Source of the DNA: Nocardia gamkensis NBRC 108242
GTDB lineage: Bacteria > Actinomycetota > Actinomycetes > Mycobacteriales > Mycobacteriaceae
Direction: 5' to 3'
Assembly (NCBI RefSeq): GCF_001612985.1
Contig: NZ_BDBM01000002.1
Location: 248,001-312,000 of the forward strand
DNA: 64,000 bases
The translations under genes and the position numbers were made by a program. Shown one piece after another: positions 26,440-34,888 of the stretch; the first letter of the stretch is position 1; each line of letters starts with the position of its first letter. The notes beneath the pieces are model-generated. The model was not told where the DNA came from. It searched no databases and saw only the letters and a list, made by a program, of their open reading frames with translations.

Positions 26440-27651
26440 ATGGACTTCGCAACTACTACGTCTGGGTCACATTTCGTGTTCTCACCGGCATCTTCGTATC
26501 CGGACCCGGCGGCGTTCCTGGTCGATCGAGAAGGCAACGTCCTGCACAGGTGGGCCAGTCGGGTGGAACAACCGGACGAAGACACCGACCCGCCGAGCTT
26601 CCTGCGAGGCTGGAATCACGTCGAGGTGATGGACGACGGCGGATTGCTCGCCCTGGTTCCTCTGCACGCTGTGCTGCGGCTCGACAGAAGTTCACAGGTT
26701 CTGTGGTGCGCGCCGGTCGCCGCGCACCATGACATGTACGTCGGTACGGACGGCGCGGTGCATGTTCTGACCGAGCATCGGCGCGCGGTGCGGGTCGACG
26801 GCAGTCCGTGGGCGGTACTCGACAACGCGATCACCCTGCTGGCCCCGGATGGGACGGTCCTTCGTTCATGGTCGTTGTACGGAATCCTCAGTACCGACCC
26901 GGTCATCGCGGGCATGATCGACTCGGCGCAGCGACACAAGCGCGCGGCCTTCCTCCGTTCCGGTCGGGCGGTCGGCGATGCCGCGCGTTCCGCCGCCGAC
27001 CTCGAGCGAATACGGAATCTGCTGGGTGACGACGATCGGACGTCGCTTTCTCGTGACGATCTCGCCCTCCTGCGTCGGCTCCCGGACTCGCCGTGCGATG
27101 TCCTGCATGCCAATTCCATCGAAATGCTCGAAAGCGCTCCGCACGGATTGTGGGAGCGCGGACATTGGCTGGTCTCAGTGCGGGAACTCGATCTGATCGC
27201 GGTGCTCGATCTGCATGCGGAGCGAGTGGTGTGGTGGTGGGGTCCCGGTGAGTTGTCCGGCCAGCATCAGCCGTCGGCGCTGCCGTCCGGCAACATCCTG
27301 GTCTTCGACAACGGCGTGCGCGCGGGCAGATCGCGCGCAGTCGAGGTGAACCCGGTCACCGGACGGATCGAATGGCAGTACGTGGCGACTCCACCGAGTT
27401 CGTTCTTCACAGCTGTGGCCGGCGGCTGTGAACAGCTATCCGGCGGAAATGTCCTGCTTACCGACGCACAGGCGGGCCGGGCATTCGAGATCACCCGGTC
27501 GGGGGAGCTGGTGTGGGAATGGACAGTGCCGCAGGAGTACTGCCCTCCGCGCAAGAGCCGCGCGACGATTTACCGATTCTCCGCAGTGGCGGCCGCTGTG
27601 CCACAGCGCACCGCAGCGGGTATGGCAACGATACGGGAGGCCCTGGGATGA
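26440..27651 (+). CDS. Arylsulfotransferase-like beta-propeller protein
   Basis: About 403 residues resembling the ASST/arylsulfotransferase propeller family: repeated blades of the form DREGNVLHRW, HHDMYVGTDGAVHVLTE, LSGQHQPSALPSGNILVFDNG and RIEWQYVATPP. GGGGGAG about six bases before the second ATG decides the start. No signal peptide is present, unlike periplasmic ASST, so it should act in the cytoplasm. It may transfer sulfate between phenolic groups or serve as a non-catalytic scaffold; the peptide core itself has no Tyr. Its stop overlaps the carrier protein start (ATGA). Confidence 0.72.
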   Translation: MDFATTTSGSHFVFSPASSYPDPAAFLVDREGNVLHRWASRVEQPDEDTDPPSFLRGWNHVEVMDDGGLLALVPLHAVLRLDRSSQVLWCAPVAAHHDMYVGTDGAVHVLTEHRRAVRVDGSPWAVLDNAITLLAPDGTVLRSWSLYGILSTDPVIAGMIDSAQRHKRAAFLRSGRAVGDAARSAADLERIRNLLGDDDRTSLSRDDLALLRRLPDSPCDVLHANSIEMLESAPHGLWERGHWLVSVRELDLIAVLDLHAERVVWWWGPGELSGQHQPSALPSGNILVFDNGVRAGRSRAVEVNPVTGRIEWQYVATPPSSFFTAVAGGCEQLSGGNVLLTDAQAGRAFEITRSGELVWEWTVPQEYCPPRKSRATIYRFSAVAAAVPQRTAAGMATIREALG

Positions 27652-27905
27652 CAGTGTGGAGCGAGGAGTACGAGGACCTCCTGCGTAGGCATATCACCTC
27701 CTTGGGCGCGGAGGAGCCGTTACCTGCCGAGGCCCCCTTCACCGACCTCGGCATCGATTCGCCGAGCATCATCAGTCTGCTTGTCGAAGCGGAGCAGCTC
27801 TTCGAGGTCACCATTCCCGATGATGAGCTGACCGGAGAGACGTTTCACTGCGCGCTGTCGTTCTGGGGGGCTATCGAACGTGCCCGTCGATCCGATGGCA
27901 GGTAG
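27648..27905 (+). CDS. Free-standing acyl/peptidyl carrier protein
   Basis: An 85-residue carrier protein. The phosphopantetheine site is Ser38 in the motif DLGIDSPSIISLLVEAE, within a helical bundle of typical carrier length. It starts in an ATGA overlap with the propeller gene. The last 61 bases overlap, tail to tail, the end of the decarboxylase gene on the other strand. Together with the ligase and decarboxylase it recalls BtrI or VinL, the carriers on which an amino acid is loaded and decarboxylated. No phosphopantetheinyl transferase gene is in the cluster, so a host enzyme must activate it. Confidence 0.9.
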   Translation: MTVWSEEYEDLLRRHITSLGAEEPLPAEAPFTDLGIDSPSIISLLVEAEQLFEVTIPDDELTGETFHCALSFWGAIERARRSDGR

Positions 27906-29152
27906 TCTCCGGCTACTTCGGACGATCGGATCAGCTCCGTTCTGGTGAGCGACTCCAGCTCGCCGCCGTCGACTACTGCCTCCAAGGGCAATGCGCGACT
28001 GAGAAAACCGACGAGGCTCGCAGAGAGTCCGTATGCACCGACATTCGGCACCCGCAACAGGTCGCCGATTCGAGGCACCGGCATGCGAACGTTCCGCGAC
28101 AGGGTGTCCATCGGTGTGCAGAGCGGTCCGACGAAGGTGATGGACTCTTCCCGATCGGCGCTGTCGTGGTCGGACAGAGAGAGCAGTTGCGCCTGCAGCG
28201 GGAGCAATCGCCCGAGCCCGGACAGCCCACCGAGGTGGTTGATACCCGCGTCGAGGACGGCATAGTGACGGCCCCCGACCTGTTTGACATCCAGCACTCG
28301 GCAAATCAGGCTCCCCGCAGCGCCGACCAGATAGCGACCCGACTCGAACGAAACCGTCGGCGTGCCCTGCCGCCAACCGGGGAGGTAGCCGTCGAGCAAG
28401 ACGGTCAACTGCTCGCGCAGGCCGGAGTAGTCGATGAGATCTCCGGCGGTCGCGAAGGGCGCGGCGAAGCCGCCGCCGAGATCGATCTCGGTGAATGGCG
28501 TACCCGCCCGATCCTGGAGTTCGGCGGCGACGGCGAGACTTCGTTCGACGCTCCGCAGCAGCGTCGGCGAATCGGTCACCGATGAGGCCGGGAAGAAGTG
28601 CAGGCCGTCCAGGGAGACCGAGTTGTCGATCACGCCGCGCACTCCGCTCCGCAATTCCTCGAGGTCGATGCCGAACTGCGACGCGCCGTTCATGCGCAGC
28701 CCGCCGCCGTCAGCCGCGCCGGTGTTCACCCGCAGCAAGCAACGAACGGCGATGGCTTCCTTCCGCGCCTGCGCGGTCAGCATGCGCAGCTGTCCGTAGG
28801 ACTCCACCGAGAACGTGCGCACGTTCGATCGCATCGCACGAGCCACCTCGGCCTCAGCTTTACCGGGCCCGGTGTACAAGATCTGCGTGGCATCCGCGCC
28901 GGCGGTCAGCGCGGTGTCGAGCTCGCCGAGTGAACTCACCTCCGCGGTGGCGCCGCACCGCAAGAGCTCCCCGACTACCGCGGGGTGCGGGTTCGCCTTC
29001 AACGAATAGTAGAGCTTGATGCCGGCGGGCAGGGCAGCACGCAGTGCGTCGTGAGCACGGCGGATCTCATCGAGACGGTAGAGATACAGGGGCGTTCCGT
29101 AGGCAGCGGCGAGATCGCGAGCGATGTCGTCGGCAGGCTCGAGCGCGGTCAT
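27845..29152 (-). CDS. PLP-dependent fold III decarboxylase (BtrK/VinO-like)
   Basis: A 435-residue alanine-racemase-fold decarboxylase of the ornithine/diaminopimelate decarboxylase group. The PLP lysine is Lys52 (YYSLKANPHP). DLGGGFAAPF, ESGRYLVG, the active-site Cys in GPLCTPMDTL and the VGAYGLSAS block are all visible. Close functional relatives act on aminoacyl groups held on a carrier protein (BtrK in butirosin, VinO in vicenistatin). A free carrier protein ends in the same place on the other strand, and the AMP ligase upstream overlaps by four bases, so the three gene products are predicted to form one module making a decarboxylated aminoacyl-carrier. Confidence 0.9.
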   Translation of the reverse strand: MTALEPADDIARDLAAAYGTPLYLYRLDEIRRAHDALRAALPAGIKLYYSLKANPHPAVVGELLRCGATAEVSSLGELDTALTAGADATQILYTGPGKAEAEVARAMRSNVRTFSVESYGQLRMLTAQARKEAIAVRCLLRVNTGAADGGGLRMNGASQFGIDLEELRSGVRGVIDNSVSLDGLHFFPASSVTDSPTLLRSVERSLAVAAELQDRAGTPFTEIDLGGGFAAPFATAGDLIDYSGLREQLTVLLDGYLPGWRQGTPTVSFESGRYLVGAAGSLICRVLDVKQVGGRHYAVLDAGINHLGGLSGLGRLLPLQAQLLSLSDHDSADREESITFVGPLCTPMDTLSRNVRMPVPRIGDLLRVPNVGAYGLSASLVGFLSRALPLEAVVDGGELESLTRTELIRSSEVAGDYLPSDRRARSIAPQNDSAQ

Positions 29153-30714
29153 CGCACCTCCAGCCGTGCGGTGCGGTCCCGCAACGCCGCTCGGTCGAGT
29201 TTGCCGTTGGCCGTGGTAGGCATGCTATCGAGTACCTCGCATCGGTCGGGGACCTTGGCCGGAATCAGTTGCTCGCGCAGCCCCGCCAACACCGATGAGG
29301 CAGTGACCGCACCGGAGACCCACAAGGCGGCCGATTCGTGTTGCCGGGGTGGAATCAACACCGCCGACCGCACTCCGTCCACATTCAACGCGGCGCGCTC
29401 GATCTCGGCCGCGCTCGCTCGAACCCCCCGCGCCTTGTATATGTCGTCGACGCGGCCTTGCACGAGGAGTTCACCGTCGGCGTCGAGGCTGCCGTAGTCG
29501 CCGGTGAACAGGACACCGCGGCCGGTGGAGCGGCAGCGAGCGAAGTTCGCGGCTGTCGATTCGGCGGCGCGCCAATAGCCGTCGGCCACATGCGGACCAA
29601 CGGTCACGATCTGACCTGTGATCCCGGACGGCAACACATCGCCCTGGTCGTCCACCACGACGACCTGGGTGCCGGGAATCGGGTGGCCTACCGTGTCGAC
29701 TGGTAGATCGTCTCTGCTCGGCATGCGAATCGATACTCGCGCGCATTCGGTCAGGCCGTACATCAGCGCGATGCGAGCAGCGGGGAACGCGCCGGCCAAC
29801 GCTCGTTGTACAGCCGGGAGCAGGGGCTCGCCCGTATTGGTGATCAGTCGCGGGGTCGGTAGTTCCGGGTGCCGGGCGGACAACGCGACGATCATCTCCG
29901 CCAAAGTCGGTACGACCGGCAGAATGGTCGCTCCGACGTCTCGAACTCGTCGCAGCAACCCGACATTGTTCGCCGGCTCGGCCAGCACGAGCTCCGCCCC
30001 GGCCCGGGCGCACAGCAGGATTTGATAGAAGCCGTAGTCGAAGCTCAACGGAATTGCGCAAATCGCGACGTCACGGTGCGAGTATCCGAGTCGCGAGGCC
30101 ACCGACGCCAGCACGAAAGCGACTTGTCGATAGGAGCACACGACTCCTTTCGGAGTGCCCGAGCTTCCCGATGTGTAGAACAAGAGTGCGGGCGCGGAAT
30201 CTCGGACGCTGATCGACGGTGCCGCGTGGCTACCGGGAGCCGAGAACCATTGCGCTACAGCGCTCCATGGCACCACCGCGGCAGGGTGTGGATTCGAAGT
30301 GTCGGGAGGTGCGACGTCGAATCCGACGATCAGCAGCGGGTCTGCGTCTTGAATGATCTGTCGTAACTGGCTGTCTCGCAACTGAGGGTGCAATGGCACG
30401 AGTGTCGCGCCGATACGCAGGACGGCGTATGCGAGTGCCGCGAACTCGATCCGATGATCTGCTCGGATGACGACTCGAGTGTCGGGCCGCACCCCTTGTT
30501 GCCACAACCAGTGACCGAAACGCTCGATCAGTTCGGCGAGTTCGCGATAACTGACACTTCGATGGTCATCGGTGACCGCCGTCGCGGATGGCGCTCGGGC
30601 CGCTGCGAGAGGAATCAGATCAGTGACCGAAGACAAGCCCGAGGGAACCGCCGGAGACCGGGCGAGTCCCCAAGCGGCGGTATCGATCCCGTCGAGCGAC
30701 GCAGGTTGGATCAT
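29149..30714 (-). CDS. AMP-forming acyl/aminoacyl ligase (ANL superfamily)
   Basis: A 521-residue adenylate-forming enzyme. The core motifs are YTSGSSGTPKG (A3, about 180-190), LMYGLTECARVSI (A5), FTGDYGSLDADGEL (A7), GRVDDIYKARGVRAS (A8) and PTTANGKLDR with the catalytic Lys (A10). It should adenylate a carboxylic or amino acid and load it on the free carrier protein of the cluster, in the manner of VinN or BtrJ (though BtrJ itself is of a different family). It is first in a two-gene minus-strand operon with the decarboxylase. Substrate not predictable by eye; a dicarboxylic or amino acid is suggested by the decarboxylase. Confidence 0.9.
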   Translation of the reverse strand: MIQPASLDGIDTAAWGLARSPAVPSGLSSVTDLIPLAAARAPSATAVTDDHRSVSYRELAELIERFGHWLWQQGVRPDTRVVIRADHRIEFAALAYAVLRIGATLVPLHPQLRDSQLRQIIQDADPLLIVGFDVAPPDTSNPHPAAVVPWSAVAQWFSAPGSHAAPSISVRDSAPALLFYTSGSSGTPKGVVCSYRQVAFVLASVASRLGYSHRDVAICAIPLSFDYGFYQILLCARAGAELVLAEPANNVGLLRRVRDVGATILPVVPTLAEMIVALSARHPELPTPRLITNTGEPLLPAVQRALAGAFPAARIALMYGLTECARVSIRMPSRDDLPVDTVGHPIPGTQVVVVDDQGDVLPSGITGQIVTVGPHVADGYWRAAESTAANFARCRSTGRGVLFTGDYGSLDADGELLVQGRVDDIYKARGVRASAAEIERAALNVDGVRSAVLIPPRQHESAALWVSGAVTASSVLAGLREQLIPAKVPDRCEVLDSMPTTANGKLDRAALRDRTARLEVR

Positions 30715-31011
30715 GTGATCCGCGGCTCATTCACCCGTCTGCCGGAGAACGGCAGACGGGATACACGTCGAAACGACCATATCGGCTCCTAGGCTTGCTT
30801 GCCTCCGAATGATCGTGAAGCGGCATCTGTGTGTCAAGAACACGAAACATTGTGTGCCGAAGACGTTTCCGGGTACCTTACGAATCGGGCTCCCGCAGAC
30901 TCGTGTGGCCCGCATGTTGGGGGAGGAAGTGTTTCCGATCCAGCGTTCGCCGACTATCGACTCCTACCGGAGTTCCGGTGCGAGTCGCTGTCCTTTTCTA
31001 GGAGTGCGATA
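30715..31011. promoter_or_regulatory. Divergent promoter region between ligase and radical SAM 2
   Basis: Nearly 300 bases between divergent genes, without a supported gene. A possible plus-strand promoter is TTGTGT about 30850 with TACCTT 18 bases further on; I found no StrR-type inverted repeat here. AGGAG at 31000-31004 is the ribosome binding site of the radical SAM gene. Confidence 0.4.
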
Positions 31012-32256
31012 ATGCTTCCTGCGCGGCTTCAGACATCACCGTATCTGACGTGCATCCGACCAGGCGACGATTCGCCGGTCATCTACATGACCGACACCTT
31101 GGGCCCGGAATTCCCACAGATCCCAGAGCCTGGTGAAGCCGCGTTCGGCGTGATCGGATTGGACCGTGTGGTCACTTGGCATGCCGATCCGGCGGGCTTG
31201 ACCGCTTTGCAGGCCGCAGCGGCGGAGCCCGCCGCGACGCGTAATCTCGCGGAGCGCTTCGGCCTCGACCTGATTCGCGACCTGGAATCACGTGGCTGGC
31301 TTCAAGATCCCGATCTCCTCTGCCGGGATTACACGCTGAGAACCGGTCAGATCGAAGTGACGGCGCACTGTAACTGGGGTTGCAGCTATTGCCCGGTATC
31401 GGTGGACCCGAAGCCGAAGTCCACCATGCCGATGGATCTGTTCACCGAGATCATCGAGAAGCTGCAGCCGCACCGCGATATTCGGTATGTCACCTTTCAC
31501 TTCTTCAACGAGCCGACACTGGACAAGCATTTCACCGAGCGCATCGAGGTATTATCTCGTTACGGCATGAAACTCTCGCTGTCCAGCAACGCGAGCGCGC
31601 TCACCGCGGCCAAAACTCGGCAGCTCATCGACAGTGGTGTCATGCATCATCTGGTCGTCAACCTTCCGAGTCTGCACGAGGCAGAGTTCGCTTCGCTGAC
31701 CGCTGCGTCCACCTATCAGCAGTCGCTGCGCAATCTGGACGAGGCCATCTCGGCGGAGAAATTCCCGATCACCATTGCGGTCAACGGCGTAGGTGAATCC
31801 GTCTCCAGGCGCTTCGGTGAACTCGCCGCCCGGTACGAACCGCGCGGCGTGGAGGTCGTAGCCACGCAGACATGCGATCGCGCGGGCGCGTTGGACAACG
31901 AATACCATCAGGACATCAAGGTCGACGGGAGACTCCGCGGTTGCAGCTGGCCGTTGAACCACGCCTATTTCTCCGTCGCGGGAGACATGTTCATCTGCTG
32001 CAACGACTACTATCAGCGAGAAACCTTCGGAAATATCAGGGACGGCTCCGTCCACGAAATAATGACGAGTGCGGAAGCGGTGCGCCTGCGCCGCCGAGTC
32101 TTCGGTGTGGAAGATGCACCGGACGATTACATCTGCCGTACCTGTCACGATCAGAAACCAGATTTCGTGCATCGTCAGTTCCGGCCGTTGGCCAGTTTTC
32201 CGCTCGAGGTGGTAGGCGCTGATCCGTGCCGCGCCGGGAATGGGTGTGGGCGTTGA
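31012..32256 (+). CDS. Radical SAM/SPASM peptide-modifying enzyme 2
   Basis: A 414-residue radical SAM protein. AGGAG seven bases before the ATG fixes the start; a frame extending 71 codons upstream lacks such support. The SAM cluster motif CNWGCSYC uses Cys120, Cys124 and Cys127. The C-terminal region has LRGCSWP, GDMFICCNDYY and ICRTCHDQ, a SPASM auxiliary-cluster pattern. The first 110 residues precede the SAM domain and end in an Ala-rich helical part (RNLAERFGLDLIRDLESRGWL) that resembles a winged helix and may be a leader-recognition (RRE-like) domain. It heads a second plus-strand operon with a glycosyltransferase and a phosphatase. Confidence 0.92.
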   Translation: MLPARLQTSPYLTCIRPGDDSPVIYMTDTLGPEFPQIPEPGEAAFGVIGLDRVVTWHADPAGLTALQAAAAEPAATRNLAERFGLDLIRDLESRGWLQDPDLLCRDYTLRTGQIEVTAHCNWGCSYCPVSVDPKPKSTMPMDLFTEIIEKLQPHRDIRYVTFHFFNEPTLDKHFTERIEVLSRYGMKLSLSSNASALTAAKTRQLIDSGVMHHLVVNLPSLHEAEFASLTAASTYQQSLRNLDEAISAEKFPITIAVNGVGESVSRRFGELAARYEPRGVEVVATQTCDRAGALDNEYHQDIKVDGRLRGCSWPLNHAYFSVAGDMFICCNDYYQRETFGNIRDGSVHEIMTSAEAVRLRRRVFGVEDAPDDYICRTCHDQKPDFVHRQFRPLASFPLEVVGADPCRAGNGCGR

Positions 32257-32272
32257 AGGGAGGCGGCGACCT

Positions 32273-33205
32273 GTGGGCCACCAGATGATCAGCGTGGTGA
32301 TTCCGACCCTGAATCGGCCGGAATTCCTGCGCCAGGCGCTGCAAAGCGTTCGTCAGCAGACATATCGCGACGTGGAGGTCATCGTCGTCAACGATGGCGG
32401 CGTCAGCGTGGCGGATGTCGTCGCGCAGTGGGAGCACGATCTCGCGGTCGAGCTGGTGGAACTGCCGCACCGGTCCGGATGCTCACGGGCACGCAATGCC
32501 GGGATCGAACGTGCATCGGGCGAGTACATCGCCTTTCTGGACGACGACGACATCTTTCTCCCACACCACCTCGAATATGCGATGGCGATGCTCCGATCAG
32601 GCGCGCAATTCTCCTATTCGGGTGCGGTGGTCAGCAACCAGAGGTGTATCGAAGTGTCTCCGGATGGGGCACGAATGCACCAGAAGTCGTACTCCTTCGA
32701 TCCGAGATTCCTGCTGATCGCGAACTACATACACACCGGCGCCGTAGTGGTCGAGAACTTCAAAGACACCAAGGTGCGCTTCGACGAAGGTCTGAGCCTG
32801 TGCGAGGACTGGGACATATGGCTCAGGTTGACCCGCGAACTCGCCCTCAGGGTGTCCTTCGGTGCTGACATCACCACGATCTACCACCAGATAGACGGCG
32901 AAGGCGGCATGGTCGTCGATGGCCAGGCCACCGTGCCCAGCCCGTTCTCCGTGGTTCGGCAGAGCCTCTATTCGCGCTGGCAGGTCGGCGACGATCCACT
33001 GGTCGTCCGGTACCGCGACTGGTTCACCGCGTTCGAAAGCTACCGGAACGAGATGATCGCGCGCGCGGCGCCGATGCCGCGACAGCTGTTCGACGCCGTT
33101 CTGCGGTACTCGTACTGGCGTTTCGCCGAAGGCCACGAGCCGGATCATTCGGATATACCGCACCTTTTCACGCTGCCGAATCATTCGATCGGTCAGCTTG
33201 CATGA
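32273..33205 (+). CDS. Family 2 glycosyltransferase
   Basis: A GT-A fold glycosyltransferase of about 310 residues. The N-terminus MISVVIPTLNRPEFLRQALQSV and the metal-binding FLDDDDIF are diagnostic. I prefer the GTG with GGGAGG nine bases upstream; an ATG four codons later is possible. The GT2 family inverts configuration using UDP- or GDP-sugars. It is 16 bases after the radical SAM stop and overlaps the phosphatase gene by four bases, so a sugar is probably attached to the product or to an intermediate. Acceptor unknown; the peptide core offers only Thr and Gln side chains. Confidence 0.87.
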   Translation: MGHQMISVVIPTLNRPEFLRQALQSVRQQTYRDVEVIVVNDGGVSVADVVAQWEHDLAVELVELPHRSGCSRARNAGIERASGEYIAFLDDDDIFLPHHLEYAMAMLRSGAQFSYSGAVVSNQRCIEVSPDGARMHQKSYSFDPRFLLIANYIHTGAVVVENFKDTKVRFDEGLSLCEDWDIWLRLTRELALRVSFGADITTIYHQIDGEGGMVVDGQATVPSPFSVVRQSLYSRWQVGDDPLVVRYRDWFTAFESYRNEMIARAAPMPRQLFDAVLRYSYWRFAEGHEPDHSDIPHLFTLPNHSIGQLA

Positions 33206-33894
33206 CGAATGGATCCAAGAACGAACTCGTCATCGTGCGGCACGGTCAAGCCCACAGCAATGTGGCGGGCGTACTGGCAGGCCCGGGCTGTCAAGGGCTG
33301 ACCGCGGACGGACGCGCCGCCGCACGAGCGGTGGCCGATCGCATCCACTCGGAAGGACCGATGCGGACCTTGGTGTGCAGTACCACCCGCCGAGCGATGG
33401 AGACCGCCGAAATAGTCAGCGCCCGGACGCAGGTCCCCGTCATCGGAATGCGGGCGCTTCGGGTGGCGGACCCAGGATCCACCGAGGGGACGCCTTGGGC
33501 TCGATGGCGCACCATGGACGCGGCGGATCGAGCACGGCGCGGCGCGGAGAGTTGGTCAGCTTATCTGGAACGGGCGTCGACCTGCCTAGCTGAACTGATG
33601 GCGGGCAGCCCCGGACGAGTCGTAGTGGTCGGACACACCGAGACGGTGTTCGCGGCGTTCGCTTTGCTCCTCGGCACCGCCGATCTCGGCAGGCTCGGTA
33701 TCGGCGTCGACTACACGGCCGTCACTGAATTCCGGGTGGTCGGCGGCAAGTGGCAGCTGTTTCGATACAACGATGTGAACCACATCCCGGCCGGAATCGC
33801 GAGATATCCGGGCGCGCGGTCGTCCGCATCATCGATCGATGATCTCGCAGTTGGCGGACATGATGTCCTCGGCCGTGCGGAACAGGCCCGGTAG
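33202..33894 (+). CDS. Histidine phosphatase superfamily protein
   Basis: A 230-residue member of the phosphoglycerate-mutase-like phosphatases. The phospho-accepting His is in VIVRHGQAHSN near residue 13, and the second catalytic His is in VVVGHTETVF. It follows the glycosyltransferase with an ATGA overlap. The gene's last 66 bases overlap, tail to tail, the end of the nucleotidyltransferase gene. In antibiotic pathways such phosphatases often remove a protecting phosphate; here a kinase-like gene lies close by on the other strand, which would fit a phosphorylate/dephosphorylate pair. Confidence 0.87.
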   Translation: MTNGSKNELVIVRHGQAHSNVAGVLAGPGCQGLTADGRAAARAVADRIHSEGPMRTLVCSTTRRAMETAEIVSARTQVPVIGMRALRVADPGSTEGTPWARWRTMDAADRARRGAESWSAYLERASTCLAELMAGSPGRVVVVGHTETVFAAFALLLGTADLGRLGIGVDYTAVTEFRVVGGKWQLFRYNDVNHIPAGIARYPGARSSASSIDDLAVGGHDVLGRAEQAR

Positions 33895-34884
33895 CGCGCG
33901 CGTTACCGCGTCGGCTCGTGCAGCGAGGTCGGAGTAGGACGATATGCCGATCTGCGAAAGCGCTGCGCGCAACCGCTGGGTGCATGCCCGCCGATCCCCT
34001 TCCGATCCGTCCACCTCCAAGATCTGCTGGCACCGGGCATAGGTGGCGATCATCCAGAACACCGCTTCCCGATGTTCCCCGGCGGTGAGCAGGCGTCTGG
34101 CCGCGTCGATGGCGATCGGTCGACCGTGCGCGGTGATGTCGGCGCTGAAGGGGAACGGGCTGCGCGCCGCATCGACCGCCCTGTCGAAAACTTCGGCGAG
34201 ATCGGTCACCATCTGTTCCGCCTGGTCCGCGCCGAACTCTGGAGGGCATAGATGCGCCAGCAGTCCTTCATATCTGTCCGGCATGCCGTAGTCCCCGAGC
34301 ATCTGCCGAACTGCCTGGTAGCGTAGCCGCACCGTCGGATTGCGCAGGGCGGCGACAAGCAGTACATGCGCCATGACCCCGGTGCCGAACAACCAGCACG
34401 TGACCTGGTCGTGCAGTGGCGCGGACGGGGAGAGCCGCGCGAGGAACTGTTCGCTGTGCCGGACGGCACCGCCGCAGCGCGCCCGGACCCAGCGGATGTC
34501 CGTGAAAGATTCGGCGACGGTGCGTTGGAGCGACCGTAACTCGCCGGAGGGATCGGCGATCACCGAGTCGACGTGGAACGCGGGCGCCAAATGGTACGAA
34601 CTCAGTACGGCCGCGGGATCGGCCAGCCGCTCCCATGACCGATAGCTGACTTCCAGCAGCACACTGCGGTGAAGAATTTTTCCCGGCTTGGGACCGTGCC
34701 CGGGCGAGGACGTCACCACGACCACATCGATGTCGGATCCAGGCCGCAACGGACTGTCGCCGGGGACCCCGACCGTCGAGCCGGCGTAGTGAGCGCTGTG
34801 AAACCATGGCGTGCCTGCGGCGTGCCGCGACACCCAATCTTCCGCCGCTGCTCGAGCTTCGCTGATCAGCACAGGCTGTTCCAT
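33829..34884 (-). CDS. Nucleotidyltransferase-domain protein (aminoglycoside/lincosamide NTase-like fold)
   Basis: About 351 residues from the ATG giving MEQPVLIS. The minimal nucleotidyltransferase motif is visible as GSTVGVPGDSPLRPGSDIDVVVV (GS ... DxD). The remaining helical region resembles the helical domain of NTase-fold antibiotic-modifying enzymes but is not closely recognisable. It starts four bases after the phosphotransferase stop, so both are one operon. It may nucleotidylate the product for self-protection, or transfer a nucleotide during maturation. It converges with the histidine phosphatase gene with a 66-base overlap. Confidence 0.72.
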   Translation of the reverse strand: MEQPVLISEARAAAEDWVSRHAAGTPWFHSAHYAGSTVGVPGDSPLRPGSDIDVVVVTSSPGHGPKPGKILHRSVLLEVSYRSWERLADPAAVLSSYHLAPAFHVDSVIADPSGELRSLQRTVAESFTDIRWVRARCGGAVRHSEQFLARLSPSAPLHDQVTCWLFGTGVMAHVLLVAALRNPTVRLRYQAVRQMLGDYGMPDRYEGLLAHLCPPEFGADQAEQMVTDLAEVFDRAVDAARSPFPFSADITAHGRPIAIDAARRLLTAGEHREAVFWMIATYARCQQILEVDGSEGDRRACTQRLRAALSQIGISSYSDLAARADAVTRALPGLFRTAEDIMSANCEIIDR

Positions 34885-34888
34885 CGGC

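Noticed and set aside
18239..30714. Classical NRPS cluster
   Set aside because: Condensation, adenylation and carrier functions are on separate genes, with no modules or thioesterase; the C39 exporter and GG-leader peptide argue for a ribosomal product.
30799..31011. N-terminal extension of radical SAM enzyme 2
   Set aside because: The frame is open upstream but has no ribosome binding site, while AGGAG precedes the ATG at 31012.
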